Counted from the stretch's first letter, positions 33,917 to 43,570 are shown. The stretch is DNA of 45,012 bases from JAHJDO01 sp964437505 (GCA_964437505.1 CAYTGU010000014.1:1-45012); one strand, 5' to 3'. Numbers and translations: made by a program. Notes: generated by a model not told the origin, from the letters alone.

Positions 33917-35486
33917 TACATATCATTGAGAAAGCCTTTGGTATGTAGTTTGTTAATTCAGTAGCTGTTAGACATCTATCCAGCTTGTTTTCGTCTTTCC
34001 ATATATCTGCTGCTAAACCATGTAAATATGCTCCTAGTTTTGCACTGTCTAATCCAGAAAGACCCTGTGCAATCAATCCTGAGATAAGCCCAGTAAGAAC
34101 ATCTCCCATTCCTCCGCTCGCCAAAGCTGGATTACCTGTAGGATTTATGTAAACGTTACCTATTTCATCAGCAATAATCGTTCTAGCTCCTTTTAGTAAT
34201 GTAATAGTTTTATATATAATTGCAAACTTTTCTGCTGTGCCTATTCTATCCGAACTAATTTTGGACACATTTTTACCAACAAGTCTTGCCATCTCAGCAG
34301 GATGAGGAGTTATAACTGTGGGATACTTTCTTTTTTTGAGTATTGATACATGTCCAACAAGTGCATTAATCCCATCTGCGTCAATGACGACTGGTTTTTC
34401 TAACGACTCCAGAAGTTCCAAAATTAAAGAACTTGTTTCAGCATTTCTAGAGAGTCCCGGACCTATAGCAACAACATCAACTCTTGATGAAAAATTTAGT
34501 ATCTCTTTCTTTGCCTTTTTACTCAAGCTTCCATCCACGGTTTCAGCCAGAGGTTTTGTCATAACCTCTGTCAGCTTCATTTCCATAATAGAATTCAAGC
34601 TCTCAGGGATTCCCAATGTAACAAGACCTGTGCCGGAATAAAGAGCTCCAAGACTAGCTAGAGTTGCTGCGCCTGTTAGTCCTCTGGAGCCAGCTATAAT
34701 AAACACATGTCCAAAGGTACCTTTATGTGAATTGACAGGCCGATCCGGAACAAGGGAAGATAACTCATTATTGGTTATCAAATTTAGCTTCAATTCTGGG
34801 GCTGTTAAGAGTTTTTTGGGAAGCCCTATATCCTGAATAATAAGATTACCTGTAAATTTAATACCGGGATAAATCAATAACTCTTTTTTGGGCAGTCCAA
34901 AAGTGATTGTTCTATCAGCTTGAATACAAACGTCTCTCTTTTCATCAAAACCCTCATAAAGCCCTGAAGGTAAATCAACAGAAAGAACCTTGCTTGTTTT
35001 CAACATGTTTACGAGCTTGACTACCTTAAGCGACACGCCTCTTATGGTACCTCTTAATCCGATACCAAAGATTGCATCTATTACTAAATCTGCATGAGAA
35101 AAAATATGTTTTGCTTTTTGTAATTGCTTTAATTCGAAGATTTCAAATATATCAGCGCCCGTCTTTTTTAGAACATCAAAATTTGTTTTAGCGTCACCTT
35201 TTATGTCTTTGATATTGCCAAGAACTGCTACTTTAATATCTATGTGTTTGACACACTTTGAATTCAAAAGATGACGTGCTACTACAAAGCCGTCTCCCCC
35301 ATTATTGCCTTTCCCGCAGACGATAAGGACACTTCTTTTTTTCCCTTCTATTTCAGCCAGCATTTCTTCCGCGTTCTTGCCAACCGAGCGTCCCGCATTT
35401 TCCATAAGCTCCAGACCATTGATGCCATATTTTTTTATAGCAACGCTATCTATCTCCTTCATCTGATTGAAACTGGCTACTTTCAT
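33900..35486 (-). CDS. nnr: Bifunctional NAD(P)H-hydrate epimerase/ADP-dependent dehydratase
   Basis: 528 residues from ATG 35486 (a TTG three codons earlier is possible). The N-terminal YjeF epimerase domain has VCGKGNNGGDGFVVARHLL and VIDAIFGIGLRGTIRG. The C-terminal carbohydrate-kinase-like domain has VFIIAGSRGLTGAATL, ITPHPAEMARL and ALASGGMGDVLTGLISG. Repairs damaged NAD(P)HX. Such genes often follow pdxJ-acpS; here a ThuA/Gfo pair sits in between and acpS is missing. Confidence 0.95.
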   Translation of the reverse strand: MKVASFNQMKEIDSVAIKKYGINGLELMENAGRSVGKNAEEMLAEIEGKKRSVLIVCGKGNNGGDGFVVARHLLNSKCVKHIDIKVAVLGNIKDIKGDAKTNFDVLKKTGADIFEIFELKQLQKAKHIFSHADLVIDAIFGIGLRGTIRGVSLKVVKLVNMLKTSKVLSVDLPSGLYEGFDEKRDVCIQADRTITFGLPKKELLIYPGIKFTGNLIIQDIGLPKKLLTAPELKLNLITNNELSSLVPDRPVNSHKGTFGHVFIIAGSRGLTGAATLASLGALYSGTGLVTLGIPESLNSIMEMKLTEVMTKPLAETVDGSLSKKAKKEILNFSSRVDVVAIGPGLSRNAETSSLILELLESLEKPVVIDADGINALVGHVSILKKRKYPTVITPHPAEMARLVGKNVSKISSDRIGTAEKFAIIYKTITLLKGARTIIADEIGNVYINPTGNPALASGGMGDVLTGLISGLIAQGLSGLDSAKLGAYLHGLAADIWKDENKLDRCLTATELTNYIPKAFSMICNENVF

Positions 35487-35523
35487 GAGTTCCAATTTCT
35501 TTTATGTTTTATTGACTCAGAAA

Positions 35524-36171
35524 TTATCTGGTCGCCCATATCATACCTCGACGAATTATTTCTTTAGCTTCAAAAATATTAAAATCGCTAGCTACGTGAC
35601 CAAACGACGAATAAAATACTTTTCCCATTCCATACATACGCTTCCATACCACAGGCATTACGGTTCCCGCCACCCACGGAGAATCACCGTACTTACCGGA
35701 GAAAGTTGTTGTTGCAAGCACTTCATTACCTGGGTCAACATGCATGTAATACTGTTCAGAATGCATCTTAAAATCACCTAATCCAGCCACAATGGGATCA
35801 TCGCGCTTAACAATACTGACTGTATAGTCCACGATTCCTCCTGGATGAGCAACCCATTGGCCTCCGACCATCCACTGATATTCGGTATTATTCCGGAATG
35901 AATCGGCCATGCCACCATGCCATCCAGCAATACCAACTCCTGATTTAATTGCCTTGAGTAACCCTTTTTCCTGCTCTGGTGTAATTTCGCTCATAGTCCA
36001 TACAGGAATCAAAAGATCTGCTGACTTCATTTTCTTTGCATCCAGATATACATCTAATGTCGTAACTGTTTCTACATTATAGCCCTCTGTTTCCAAAACG
36101 CATTTAACAATTTTGGCACATGCTTCCGGCTCATGACCTTCCCAGCCTCCCCAAGTAATTAACGCTTTCAT
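35524..36171 (-). CDS. ThuA domain protein (trehalose-utilization type)
   Basis: 215 residues. WGGWEGHEPE at the start, AGWHGGMADSFRNNTEYQWMVGGQWVAHPGG and VFYSSFGHVASDF at the end mark the class I amidotransferase-like ThuA family (PF06283). The family is linked to disaccharide and sugar catabolism, often beside Gfo/Idh/MocA dehydrogenases, as here. Its ATG overlaps the upstream Gfo/Idh stop by four bases, so the two probably act together on one substrate. Substrate unknown. Confidence 0.9.
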   Translation of the reverse strand: MKALITWGGWEGHEPEACAKIVKCVLETEGYNVETVTTLDVYLDAKKMKSADLLIPVWTMSEITPEQEKGLLKAIKSGVGIAGWHGGMADSFRNNTEYQWMVGGQWVAHPGGIVDYTVSIVKRDDPIVAGLGDFKMHSEQYYMHVDPGNEVLATTTFSGKYGDSPWVAGTVMPVVWKRMYGMGKVFYSSFGHVASDFNIFEAKEIIRRGMIWATR

Positions 36172-37271
36172 CTGTCCAGTTCACCATTGTTGAGTCCTAG
36201 AGGCAAAGCAGCTGGTTGTTCAACAGTGCTCTCAATAACTATATGCTTTTCTTTTATTGAGGACTCACTAAGAGATTCCATCACATCAAGCACATGATAT
36301 CCTAATTCACCGCTACAACGATTTTTTCTGTGGAACCTTATTGCATAAGCCGTATCCGCCACACCGATGCCGCGCATATTTTCTGTGTATCCATGAGAAA
36401 GCGGAACAGATTGCCAGTCATCAATCCCACGTCGATTTATATAGACTGGACCACTAAAAGCATTTGGATCAGGAACTTGCAGACTTCCTTCTTCTCCATG
36501 AATCTCAATATTATGGTTACTATGATGCCAGACATCAAAACTCATAACCATTGTTACGATGGCGCCGATGTGAAATTCAAGTGTTCCCGCAATATGCGTT
36601 GGAATTTCAACTGAAAGTATTTTACCTGCTTGTTCTTTGCAAGTTGCTATCCGTTCTTTAAAAGTAATAGCAGATAATGCACATACACGCTTGACAGGCC
36701 CCAGCAAATTTATAAGCGCTGCAATATAATAGGGACCCATATCAAATAATGGACCGCCACCACGCAGATAATAAAAACCCGGATTCGGATGCCAGCTTTC
36801 ATGACCATGGCACATCATAAACGCTGTCCCTGCTATTGGTTTTCCTATCAAGCCATCATCAATTATCTTGCGGCACGTTTGAATCCCTCCGCCCAAAAAA
36901 GTGTCTGGCGCGCAACCTGCCATAAGTCCTTTTTTTTTGGCAAGCTTGAGGACTTCTTTACCATTTTTTCGTATAACTGCAAATGGTTTTTCACAATACA
37001 CATGTTTACCTGCGCGCAAAGCCCGCAAATTTACTTCAGCATGCGCTTGAGGCACTGTGAGGTTGAGTATAATTTCAATGTCATCATATTTCAGTAAATC
37101 CTCAACAGACATAGCTTTAATATCATATTCGTTCGCCTTTGTTTTCGCAGATTCCATATTTATATCTGCACAAGCCACAATTTGTATCATTGGGAAAAAT
37201 TTGGCAGCTTTCAAATAAGCTCCACTGATCTTACCGCAACCAATGATGCCCACATTTACTTTCTTAGACAT
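36168..37271 (-). CDS. Gfo/Idh/MocA family oxidoreductase (ThuB-like partner)
   Basis: 367 residues. Rossmann GIIGCGKISGAYLKA at 8-22, LTVPQAHAEV, and intact CEKPF catalytic motif (about 94-98). The C-domain has GGGPLFDMGPYYIAAL. Probably an NAD(P)-dependent sugar dehydrogenase coupled to the ThuA protein. Local GC in sampled lines (43-50%) is somewhat above the flanking genes (38-40%), so the pair may have been acquired. It interrupts the usual housekeeping order between pdxJ and nnrDE. Confidence 0.9.
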   Translation of the reverse strand: MSKKVNVGIIGCGKISGAYLKAAKFFPMIQIVACADINMESAKTKANEYDIKAMSVEDLLKYDDIEIILNLTVPQAHAEVNLRALRAGKHVYCEKPFAVIRKNGKEVLKLAKKKGLMAGCAPDTFLGGGIQTCRKIIDDGLIGKPIAGTAFMMCHGHESWHPNPGFYYLRGGGPLFDMGPYYIAALINLLGPVKRVCALSAITFKERIATCKEQAGKILSVEIPTHIAGTLEFHIGAIVTMVMSFDVWHHSNHNIEIHGEEGSLQVPDPNAFSGPVYINRRGIDDWQSVPLSHGYTENMRGIGVADTAYAIRFHRKNRCSGELGYHVLDVMESLSESSIKEKHIVIESTVEQPAALPLGLNNGELDR

Positions 37272-37285
37272 TCAAATATCTCCAT

Positions 37286-38011
37286 TTATCTAGCATTACC
37301 CTTTATAAGATTTATCATATCCTTTACTGCTCTTTCCAGCCCTACAAATACAGCGCGTGATATAATTGTATGTCCGATATTTAATTCTTCTATATTTTTA
37401 ATACCTGCTATTTTTTTTACATTGAAATAGGTTAAACCATGTCCTGCATGCACAATAAGTCCGTGTTTTCTGGCGTAATTTGCAGCACTTGCAATCTTCT
37501 TGAATTCGTCTTCCATAGCTGACTGATCGGTTGCATTTGCATAACTTCCTGTATGCAATTCAACTGCATCTGCCTCTACTTCCAAAGAAGCATCTATCTG
37601 AGATATTTCGGGATCTATAAAAAGATTCACAATAATACCCTTATCCTTAAAACGCTGGACTATCTTCTTTAACTCATTTCTTTTTAAAACCACATCCAGT
37701 CCGCCTTCTGTTGTGACTTCTTCCCTTTTTTCAGGAACCAAACTTACCTGATCAGGAACAAGTTTCAGAGCAATATCAACAATTTCGGCTGCAATTGACA
37801 TTTCAAGATTGAATCTTACATTCACGATTTTTCTTATCAAGCTTACATCTCTGTCATTAATGTGTCTTCTGTCCTCCCTTAAATGAGAAACAATGCTATC
37901 AGCGCCAGCAATTTCGCATAAATGAACAGCTTTAGCAGGATCAGGTTCAAATGTTTTTCTAGCCTGCCTGACTGTTGCAATATGGTCTATATTTACACCT
38001 AATTTTGACAT
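37286..38011 (-). CDS. pdxJ: Pyridoxine 5'-phosphate synthase
   Basis: 241 residues, standard PdxJ. LGVNIDHIATVRQARKT at the start, GADSIVSHLREDRRHINDRD, VSLVPEKREEVTTEGGLD and VHAGHGLTYFNV are all family blocks with the active-site residues. Condenses 1-deoxyxylulose-5-phosphate and 3-amino-2-oxopropyl phosphate in DXP-dependent vitamin B6 synthesis. Fourteen bases after the cdaR-like gene. Confidence 0.97.
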   Translation of the reverse strand: MSKLGVNIDHIATVRQARKTFEPDPAKAVHLCEIAGADSIVSHLREDRRHINDRDVSLIRKIVNVRFNLEMSIAAEIVDIALKLVPDQVSLVPEKREEVTTEGGLDVVLKRNELKKIVQRFKDKGIIVNLFIDPEISQIDASLEVEADAVELHTGSYANATDQSAMEDEFKKIASAANYARKHGLIVHAGHGLTYFNVKKIAGIKNIEELNIGHTIISRAVFVGLERAVKDMINLIKGNAR

Positions 38012-38025
38012 CGGATACCTCTCTA

Positions 38026-38403
38026 TTATTTTTTAAGCAACACCTTTACCGTAGAAGGTATAACTTGAATAAGACTTACGTCTGTTGGCAGTTTAATTTG
38101 TATGGGCAAAATGTATTTCCCCTTGCCAAAAGCACTTACATCTACAAAAACAAGAATGTTTTTAGAAGTTAATTTATCTACAATGTGAGATGAGCCTCTT
38201 ATTTGCACACTTACATGCTCTGGATTCAGTTCCGCTTGCAAGATAAAAGAAAATGGATGTACTACCTTTACAACAACATTTCTTAACACTCTATCCTTTT
38301 CTCTTCTTTTTGCAATATCTGCCCCCTCCTCCCCTGATATATAAAACCAAATCATACAAGCAATAAAGAATGATAATATTTTAAATCCCCAATTTCTGAG
38401 CAT
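38026..38403 (-). CDS. cdaR: Short CdaR/YbbR-domain protein
   Basis: 125 residues: an N-terminal membrane helix (about 8-23), then one YbbR-like beta domain (VSVQIRGSSHIVDKLTSKNILVFVDVS split across about residues 68-94). Typical CdaR proteins carry three or four YbbR repeats and exceed 300 residues, so this is a reduced form. It is stop-start coupled to cdaA and is expected to sit at the membrane outer face and regulate the diadenylate cyclase. Confidence 0.82.
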   Translation of the reverse strand: MLRNWGFKILSFFIACMIWFYISGEEGADIAKRREKDRVLRNVVVKVVHPFSFILQAELNPEHVSVQIRGSSHIVDKLTSKNILVFVDVSAFGKGKYILPIQIKLPTDVSLIQVIPSTVKVLLKK

Positions 38404-39218
38404 TACTTATTTCTCTTCCATAACCGAAAAACCTTTTTGCTTTTCTTACTAGGGGCATCTAGATTGTGCAATATTTTTCTCAGAGTAATACCATCTATAT
38501 CGCGTGTCAATTTTCTCCTTATTGCAACAGAGATACCTCCCGTTTCTTCTGATACTACAATTACTGTTGCATCTGTCTCTCTTGTTAAACTCAAGGCAGC
38601 TCTATGTCTCGTTCCCAGCACCCTCCCAATATTAGGCAGTTCCACAAGAGGTAGAATACAACTCGCAGCAACAAGTTCTCCCTGTTCAATTATGACCGCA
38701 CCGTCATGAAGCGGTGAATTAGGAGTAAAAATGCTGCTTAACAGTTCACTTGTAACTTTAGCATTTATACGAACACCTGTTTCCATATAATCTTTCAGAC
38801 CAATTTCGCGACCTATTACAATAAGCGCACCAATATTCTTTCTGGAAAGCATATTTACAGATTTCACTATTTCATCTATCAACTCATCCTCTTGCAAGGA
38901 TATATCCATAAGTGGATTCTGCCCTATTCTTGAAAGAGCGCGTCTTAATTCGGGTTGAAAAACAATCAAGATAGCTATCACACCTATAGCCAATACTCTC
39001 TCAAGTATCCAGCTTATAGTATACAAGTTCATTATTTTTGCCAAAAATGCAATAAGCACAATGACAAAGAGCCCCTTCATAATCTGGACAGTTCTGGTGC
39101 CCTTTATAAACAAAAAAACTCTGTAGAAAATAATGGCCAATACAAGAATTTCTACAAAATCTCGCCAGCCTAAAACAGAAAAAAACCTTATAGTATTATT
39201 AAGAAAGTTTAAAAACAC
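38403..39218 (-). CDS. cdaA: Diadenylate cyclase CdaA
   Basis: 271 residues. Three N-terminal membrane helices (to about residue 85) precede the DAC domain, with PLHDGAVII (DGA motif) and LGTRHRAALSL (RHR motif) intact, and GGISVAIRRKLTRDI. Makes cyclic di-AMP from ATP at the inner membrane. Flanked by folP and cdaR as in many bacteria, though the usual glmM is missing here. Confidence 0.95.
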   Translation of the reverse strand: MFLNFLNNTIRFFSVLGWRDFVEILVLAIIFYRVFLFIKGTRTVQIMKGLFVIVLIAFLAKIMNLYTISWILERVLAIGVIAILIVFQPELRRALSRIGQNPLMDISLQEDELIDEIVKSVNMLSRKNIGALIVIGREIGLKDYMETGVRINAKVTSELLSSIFTPNSPLHDGAVIIEQGELVAASCILPLVELPNIGRVLGTRHRAALSLTRETDATVIVVSEETGGISVAIRRKLTRDIDGITLRKILHNLDAPSKKSKKVFRLWKRNK

Positions 39219-40063
39219 TAAACATCCTTTATTGCTTTTATCATATCAATAACTCTTCTTGTCTGTATAACATCATGAACGCGGATAATGTTTACATCCT
39301 TTAAGACAGCATATGCTACTGTAGCTAATGTGCCTTCAAGCCGTTCTTTAACATCTAAATTAAGCACATTTCCTATAAACGATTTTCTTGACGGACCTAA
39401 GACAACAGGTTTCCCAAGCACCTTAAACTCATTGATTCTATTAATAATCTTTAAATTATCCTCTGTAGTTTTGCCGAACCCAATTCCCGGATCTACTAAA
39501 ATATTATCTTCTCTTATTCCGGCATCCTGTGCCAGGACTATGCTGTTCTTTAATTCCTCTATAATATCTGAAACGACCGATCTGTATTTAATATTCTTTT
39601 GCATAGTCTGCGGATCCCCCCTCATATGCATAAGAATAATAGGAACATTGTAATGTGCAACAAGCTTGCCTAGCCTATTATCATCTTTTAATCCGTCTAC
39701 ATTATTTACCATACAAGCGCCTGCGTCCAGAGCTTTCTTCGCAACTTCTGTTTTTCTTGTATCAATTGAAACAGGTATATTAAACTTTTTAACTACATCC
39801 CTTATCAAAGAGATAACTCTGGCACTTTCTTCTTTTTCTGTAACTGGTTCTGCGCTCGGACGCGTTGACTCTCCTCCTATATCTATAATATCAGCACCCT
39901 GCGCAATCATCTCATCAACCCGATTTATTGCCTTCTGATGTGTATTGTACAATCCTCCATCAGAAAAAGAATCAGGGGTTACATTCAGTATACCCATCAA
40001 TGCCGGCTTAGTTGTCAAATCTATTGTGTGCCCACCACACTTTAATATAAAATTCCTATGCAT
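39218..40063 (-). CDS. folP: Dihydropteroate synthase
   Basis: 281 residues. MGILNVTPDSFSDGG (pterin/PABA loop), DIGGESTRPSA, SIDTRKTEVA and LVDPGIGFGKT are complete. Condenses 6-hydroxymethyl-dihydropterin pyrophosphate with p-aminobenzoate for folate. Lies between ftsH and cdaA, a widely conserved order. Confidence 0.97.
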   Translation of the reverse strand: MHRNFILKCGGHTIDLTTKPALMGILNVTPDSFSDGGLYNTHQKAINRVDEMIAQGADIIDIGGESTRPSAEPVTEKEESARVISLIRDVVKKFNIPVSIDTRKTEVAKKALDAGACMVNNVDGLKDDNRLGKLVAHYNVPIILMHMRGDPQTMQKNIKYRSVVSDIIEELKNSIVLAQDAGIREDNILVDPGIGFGKTTEDNLKIINRINEFKVLGKPVVLGPSRKSFIGNVLNLDVKERLEGTLATVAYAVLKDVNIIRVHDVIQTRRVIDMIKAIKDV

Positions 40064-40078
40064 AGGAAGTTATCTGAA

Positions 40079-41938
40079 TCAAGATTTCTTTTTACGAGAT
40101 TTATTTGCTGGTTTCTTCTTTACAGATTTGCCTTCAAGAATATTCTCTACATCCTTTCTATCAATCACTTCTTTCTCTAGCAATTCTTTTACAAGTTTCT
40201 CCAATTTGTCCCGCTTCTTCTTAATAGTATCTACTGCTTGCTTATATGCATTTTCAACTAGTTTGCGAACTTCTGTATCTATCTTCTTTGCTGTGTCCTC
40301 GCTATATTCCCTTTCTTCTGTTATATCTCTTCCAAGAAAAACCTGATTATGCCTGCGTCCAAATGAAAGAGGTCCAAGCTCTTCACTCATTCCCCATTCA
40401 CATACCATTTGTCTGGCAAGCTCTGTAGCAATCTTTATATCATTGCTAGCACCTGTATATGTATTATTAAACACTAAAATCTCCGCAGCTCTTCCTCCCA
40501 TCAGACTTACTAGATTGCTCATATAATGCGATTTGCTTTCAATATACTTATCCTTCTCAGGCAATATATGAGTCAAGCCCAGAGCTCTTCCTCTTGGAAT
40601 AATTGAAACTTTATGAATGGGATCTGAATCAGGCAAGTAATACTGAACCAATGTATGCCCAGCTTCATGGTAGGCAATAATCTTCTTTTCCTCATCACTA
40701 ATAACAAGACTTTTTCGCTCTATTCCCATCATTACTTTATCTCTGGCTTCTTCAAAATCAACCATTCCAATCTTCTTTTTATTCTTTCTTGATGCAACAA
40801 TCGCAGCTTCATTACACAGGTTTTCCAGATCTGCTCCTGACATACCTGGAGTCCCTCTTGCAACAACATTAAGAGCAACATCTTTGCCAAGCACAAGGTT
40901 CTTTGTATGAACTTTCAATATACCCATTCTGCCTTTGATATCTGGCATCTCAACCATAATAGTTCTATCAAATCTACCTGGTCTCAGAAGTGCCGGATCC
41001 AGCACATCAGGCCGATTTGTTGCGGCAATTAAGATAACGCCCTCCTTTGTATTAAAGCCGTCCATTTCCACAAGTAAAGCATTTAGGGTCTGTTCTCTTT
41101 CATCATGTCCGCCGCCAAGACCAGCAAAGCGCTGTCTGCCTACTGCGTCAATCTCGTCTATGAAAATCAAACACGGACTATTCCTTTTCCCTTGCTCAAA
41201 TAAGTCTCGTACACGCGACGCTCCTACTCCTACAAACATCTCTACAAAATCAGAACCGCTTATACTGAAAAAAGCACATTTTGCCTCTCCAGCAACTGCC
41301 TTTGCCAAGAGCGTCTTTCCTGTGCCCGGATGCCCCATCAACAATACCCCTTTTGGTAACTTACCGCCTAATTTTTGAAATTTCTTTGGGGTCTTTAGAA
41401 ATTCTATTATCTCCTGTAGCTCCTCTTTTGCTTCATCTATACCTGCTACATCTTTAAAAGTTATTTTAGGTCTATCCTCCTTTATCATCTTGGCTTTGCT
41501 CTTACCAAAGGAAAATGCTTGCTTGCCACCAGCCTGCATCTGTCTATATACAAAGAACCACAGGAAGCCTATAAATAACAAAAAGGGAATTGTGCCTACT
41601 ATTAGTTGCTGCCATATACTTGTTTCTGGTTTCCCTTTTGCCTCAACATTATGCTCTTTTAAAAACTTCCATAAATCTGGGTTTTCTATTGCGTATGTTG
41701 TGAATTTATCCCCCGTAACATATTGTCCTGAAATATTTTTACCTGCTATTTCAACATTTTTCACACTGCCAGCATTAATATCTTCTATGAATTGGCTGTA
41801 CACAATCTTTTTTGTGCTTTTTCCCTGCATCTGCGAGAACTGGACAAAGAAAATTACTATTATTCCAAGTACAAGCCAGATAGCCAATGTTTTATTGAAT
41901 TTGTTTAATTTAGGTTTATTAAACTTAGGTTTGCTCAA
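40079..41938 (-). CDS. ftsH: ATP-dependent zinc metalloprotease FtsH
   Basis: 619 residues from a TTG start at 41938, chosen because AAGGAG lies seven bases upstream and no in-frame ATG precedes it. Two membrane helices (about 17-35 and 112-130) flank a small periplasmic domain. AAA+ domain: Walker A GHPGTGKT, Walker B LIFIDEIDA, SRH NRPDVLDPALLRPGRFD. Zinc site HEAGH with a later Glu/Asp ligand region. The C-terminal coiled coil ends in a very basic KSVKKKPANKSRKKKS tail. Membrane quality control, and in Gram-negatives LpxC turnover. Confidence 0.97.
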   Translation of the reverse strand: MSKPKFNKPKLNKFNKTLAIWLVLGIIVIFFVQFSQMQGKSTKKIVYSQFIEDINAGSVKNVEIAGKNISGQYVTGDKFTTYAIENPDLWKFLKEHNVEAKGKPETSIWQQLIVGTIPFLLFIGFLWFFVYRQMQAGGKQAFSFGKSKAKMIKEDRPKITFKDVAGIDEAKEELQEIIEFLKTPKKFQKLGGKLPKGVLLMGHPGTGKTLLAKAVAGEAKCAFFSISGSDFVEMFVGVGASRVRDLFEQGKRNSPCLIFIDEIDAVGRQRFAGLGGGHDEREQTLNALLVEMDGFNTKEGVILIAATNRPDVLDPALLRPGRFDRTIMVEMPDIKGRMGILKVHTKNLVLGKDVALNVVARGTPGMSGADLENLCNEAAIVASRKNKKKIGMVDFEEARDKVMMGIERKSLVISDEEKKIIAYHEAGHTLVQYYLPDSDPIHKVSIIPRGRALGLTHILPEKDKYIESKSHYMSNLVSLMGGRAAEILVFNNTYTGASNDIKIATELARQMVCEWGMSEELGPLSFGRRHNQVFLGRDITEEREYSEDTAKKIDTEVRKLVENAYKQAVDTIKKKRDKLEKLVKELLEKEVIDRKDVENILEGKSVKKKPANKSRKKKS

Positions 41939-41963
41939 TTCTGTACTCCTTATACCTATTTAA

Positions 41964-41969
41964 ATTATA
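41964..41969 (-). promoter_or_regulatory. Possible -10 element upstream of ftsH
   Basis: Perfect TATAAT on the minus strand 26 bases before the TTG start, in the 79-base gap after lipA. No matching -35 hexamer is seen at normal spacing, so this is a weak call. Confidence 0.35.
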
Positions 41970-42017
41970 CCGTGGATGTTAGCATATACGTTGCGGAAAG
42001 ACAACAGAGAATCTCAT

Positions 42018-42872
42018 TTATTTCGCCATTGCGAACAGTTCATCTGCTTTGTATGAACTTCTGACAAAAGGACCTGAAGCAACAATAAAACCCTTATCTT
42101 CTGCAAGTTTTTTGTATTCCTCAAATATTTCAGGTGTGATGAATTCCATAACAGGTGTATGATTTTTTGAAGGAGACAAATACTGCCCGATTGTTAATAA
42201 GTCACAACCCACATTACTCAAATCATCCATAACCTCCAAAACGCCTTCTTTCCCCTCTCCAAGTCCCACCATTATGCCTGACTTAGTAACTATTTCTGAA
42301 TTCAGTTTTTTTACAACTTCAAGTACATGTAAAGAGGTTCTGTAATCTGCTTTTTGTCTGACCTTCCGATATAATTCCTGGATTGTTTCAACATTATGAC
42401 CAAAGACATCAGGTCCTGATCGAACGACATGATCTATACACTCCTTATTTCCTTTAAAATCAGGAGTGAGGATTTCTATACTAGTATTTTTGTTATGCTT
42501 TCTAATTTTGTCTACCACATCTGCGAATTGTCCCGCTCCATAGTCACTGAGATCGTCTCTTGTTACCGAAGTTATAACAACATGTTTTAATCCTAATTGC
42601 GAAACAGCCTCAGATAATCTTTTCGGTTCATCATTATCAACAGGCAAAGGAACACCGTTTTTCACTGCGCAAAATCCACAGTTTCGTGTGCAAACATCCC
42701 CGAGTATCATAAATGTTGCGGTCTGACGTGAAAAGCATTCTCCTATATTGGGACACTTTGCGTTTTCACACACTGTATTCAAGTTGAATCTCTTGAGAAT
42801 GTCTCTTGTTTCTTCAACCCGTTTCATATTAGGTATCTTTTTCTTAAGCCAGACTGGCAATTTTCTATGCAT
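42018..42872 (-). CDS. lipA: Lipoyl synthase
   Basis: 284 residues from ATG 42872 (an upstream in-frame ATG at 42914 would lie within lipB). Auxiliary cluster Cys in CENAKCPNIGEC, radical-SAM CxxxCxxC as CTRNCGFC, and the C-terminal RSSY motif (VRSSYKADE). Inserts sulfur at C6 and C8 of octanoyl groups. GAGAG precedes the start; overlaps lipB by eight bases. Confidence 0.97.
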   Translation of the reverse strand: MHRKLPVWLKKKIPNMKRVEETRDILKRFNLNTVCENAKCPNIGECFSRQTATFMILGDVCTRNCGFCAVKNGVPLPVDNDEPKRLSEAVSQLGLKHVVITSVTRDDLSDYGAGQFADVVDKIRKHNKNTSIEILTPDFKGNKECIDHVVRSGPDVFGHNVETIQELYRKVRQKADYRTSLHVLEVVKKLNSEIVTKSGIMVGLGEGKEGVLEVMDDLSNVGCDLLTIGQYLSPSKNHTPVMEFITPEIFEEYKKLAEDKGFIVASGPFVRSSYKADELFAMAK

Positions 42873-43518
42873 ATCTAATCTCTCTTTTAAAACAATTCCC
42901 AAACTCAGCGACAAGAATTTTTTTTGCCTTCTGTATATCAGTTTGTTTACCTGTTAATTCATCCAGAGACGTTACTTCTTTATCCTTTATACCACATGGC
43001 GTTATCATTCTAAAATGCTCCTTGTCTGGACTAATATTTATACAAAATCCGTGAAAAGTCGTCCATTTACTCACTCCAATACCTATTGCTGCAATCTTTT
43101 TATTTCCTATCCAAACTCCAGTGTAATTATTTATTCTTCCAGCCGTTATCTTGAAATGCGACAAGAATTTGATTATTACCTCTTCTAAGTTCCTCAGGTA
43201 AAGATGTATATCCTTGTTCCATTCCGAAAGATTCATAATTGGATAACCAACTATTTGTCCAGGCCCGTGATAGGTTATATCTCCTCCTCTATCTATCTCG
43301 TAAACTTTTATTCCCTGTTTTTTTAGAATCGCCTCATTAACAAGAAGATTTTCTCTGCCGCCTTTCCTGCCTATTGTAAATGTAGGAGTATGTTCTGTTA
43401 GGACAAGCGTGTCTGGACTTTTATCCTTAATCCTTTCAGACAGTATTTTTTTCTGGAGACCATAGACTTCCATATAATCCTTAAGTCCGGTATCCAAAAC
43501 GTTACATATCGCTTTCAT
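42865..43518 (-). CDS. lipB: Lipoyl(octanoyl) transferase
   Basis: 217 residues. RGGDITYHGPGQIVGYPI, KIAAIGIGVSKWTTFHG (catalytic Lys) and MITPCGIKDKEVTSL (catalytic Cys) are intact. Moves octanoate from acyl carrier protein to lipoyl domains, the step before LipA. GAAGGA upstream of the ATG. The AT-rich 52 bases upstream end at the putative attC site of the neighbouring cassette. Confidence 0.97.
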   Translation of the reverse strand: MKAICNVLDTGLKDYMEVYGLQKKILSERIKDKSPDTLVLTEHTPTFTIGRKGGRENLLVNEAILKKQGIKVYEIDRGGDITYHGPGQIVGYPIMNLSEWNKDIHLYLRNLEEVIIKFLSHFKITAGRINNYTGVWIGNKKIAAIGIGVSKWTTFHGFCINISPDKEHFRMITPCGIKDKEVTSLDELTGKQTDIQKAKKILVAEFGNCFKREIRYA

Positions 43519-43570
43519 CTAACATATCCTTCTCCATTGCCACAAAATCTACTCATAAATTTTAATTTTT

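Noticed and set aside
33900..33930. Purine riboswitch for the NCS2 permease
   Set aside because: The permease start lies within the nnrDE coding region, so no leader exists.
40935..41378. Plus-strand 147-residue ORF opposite the FtsH AAA domain
   Set aside because: Antisense shadow; composition mirrors the complement of the FtsH codons.
43519..43570. Promoter for lipB
   Set aside because: The stretch is A/T-rich, but no pair of hexamers with acceptable spacing stands out.
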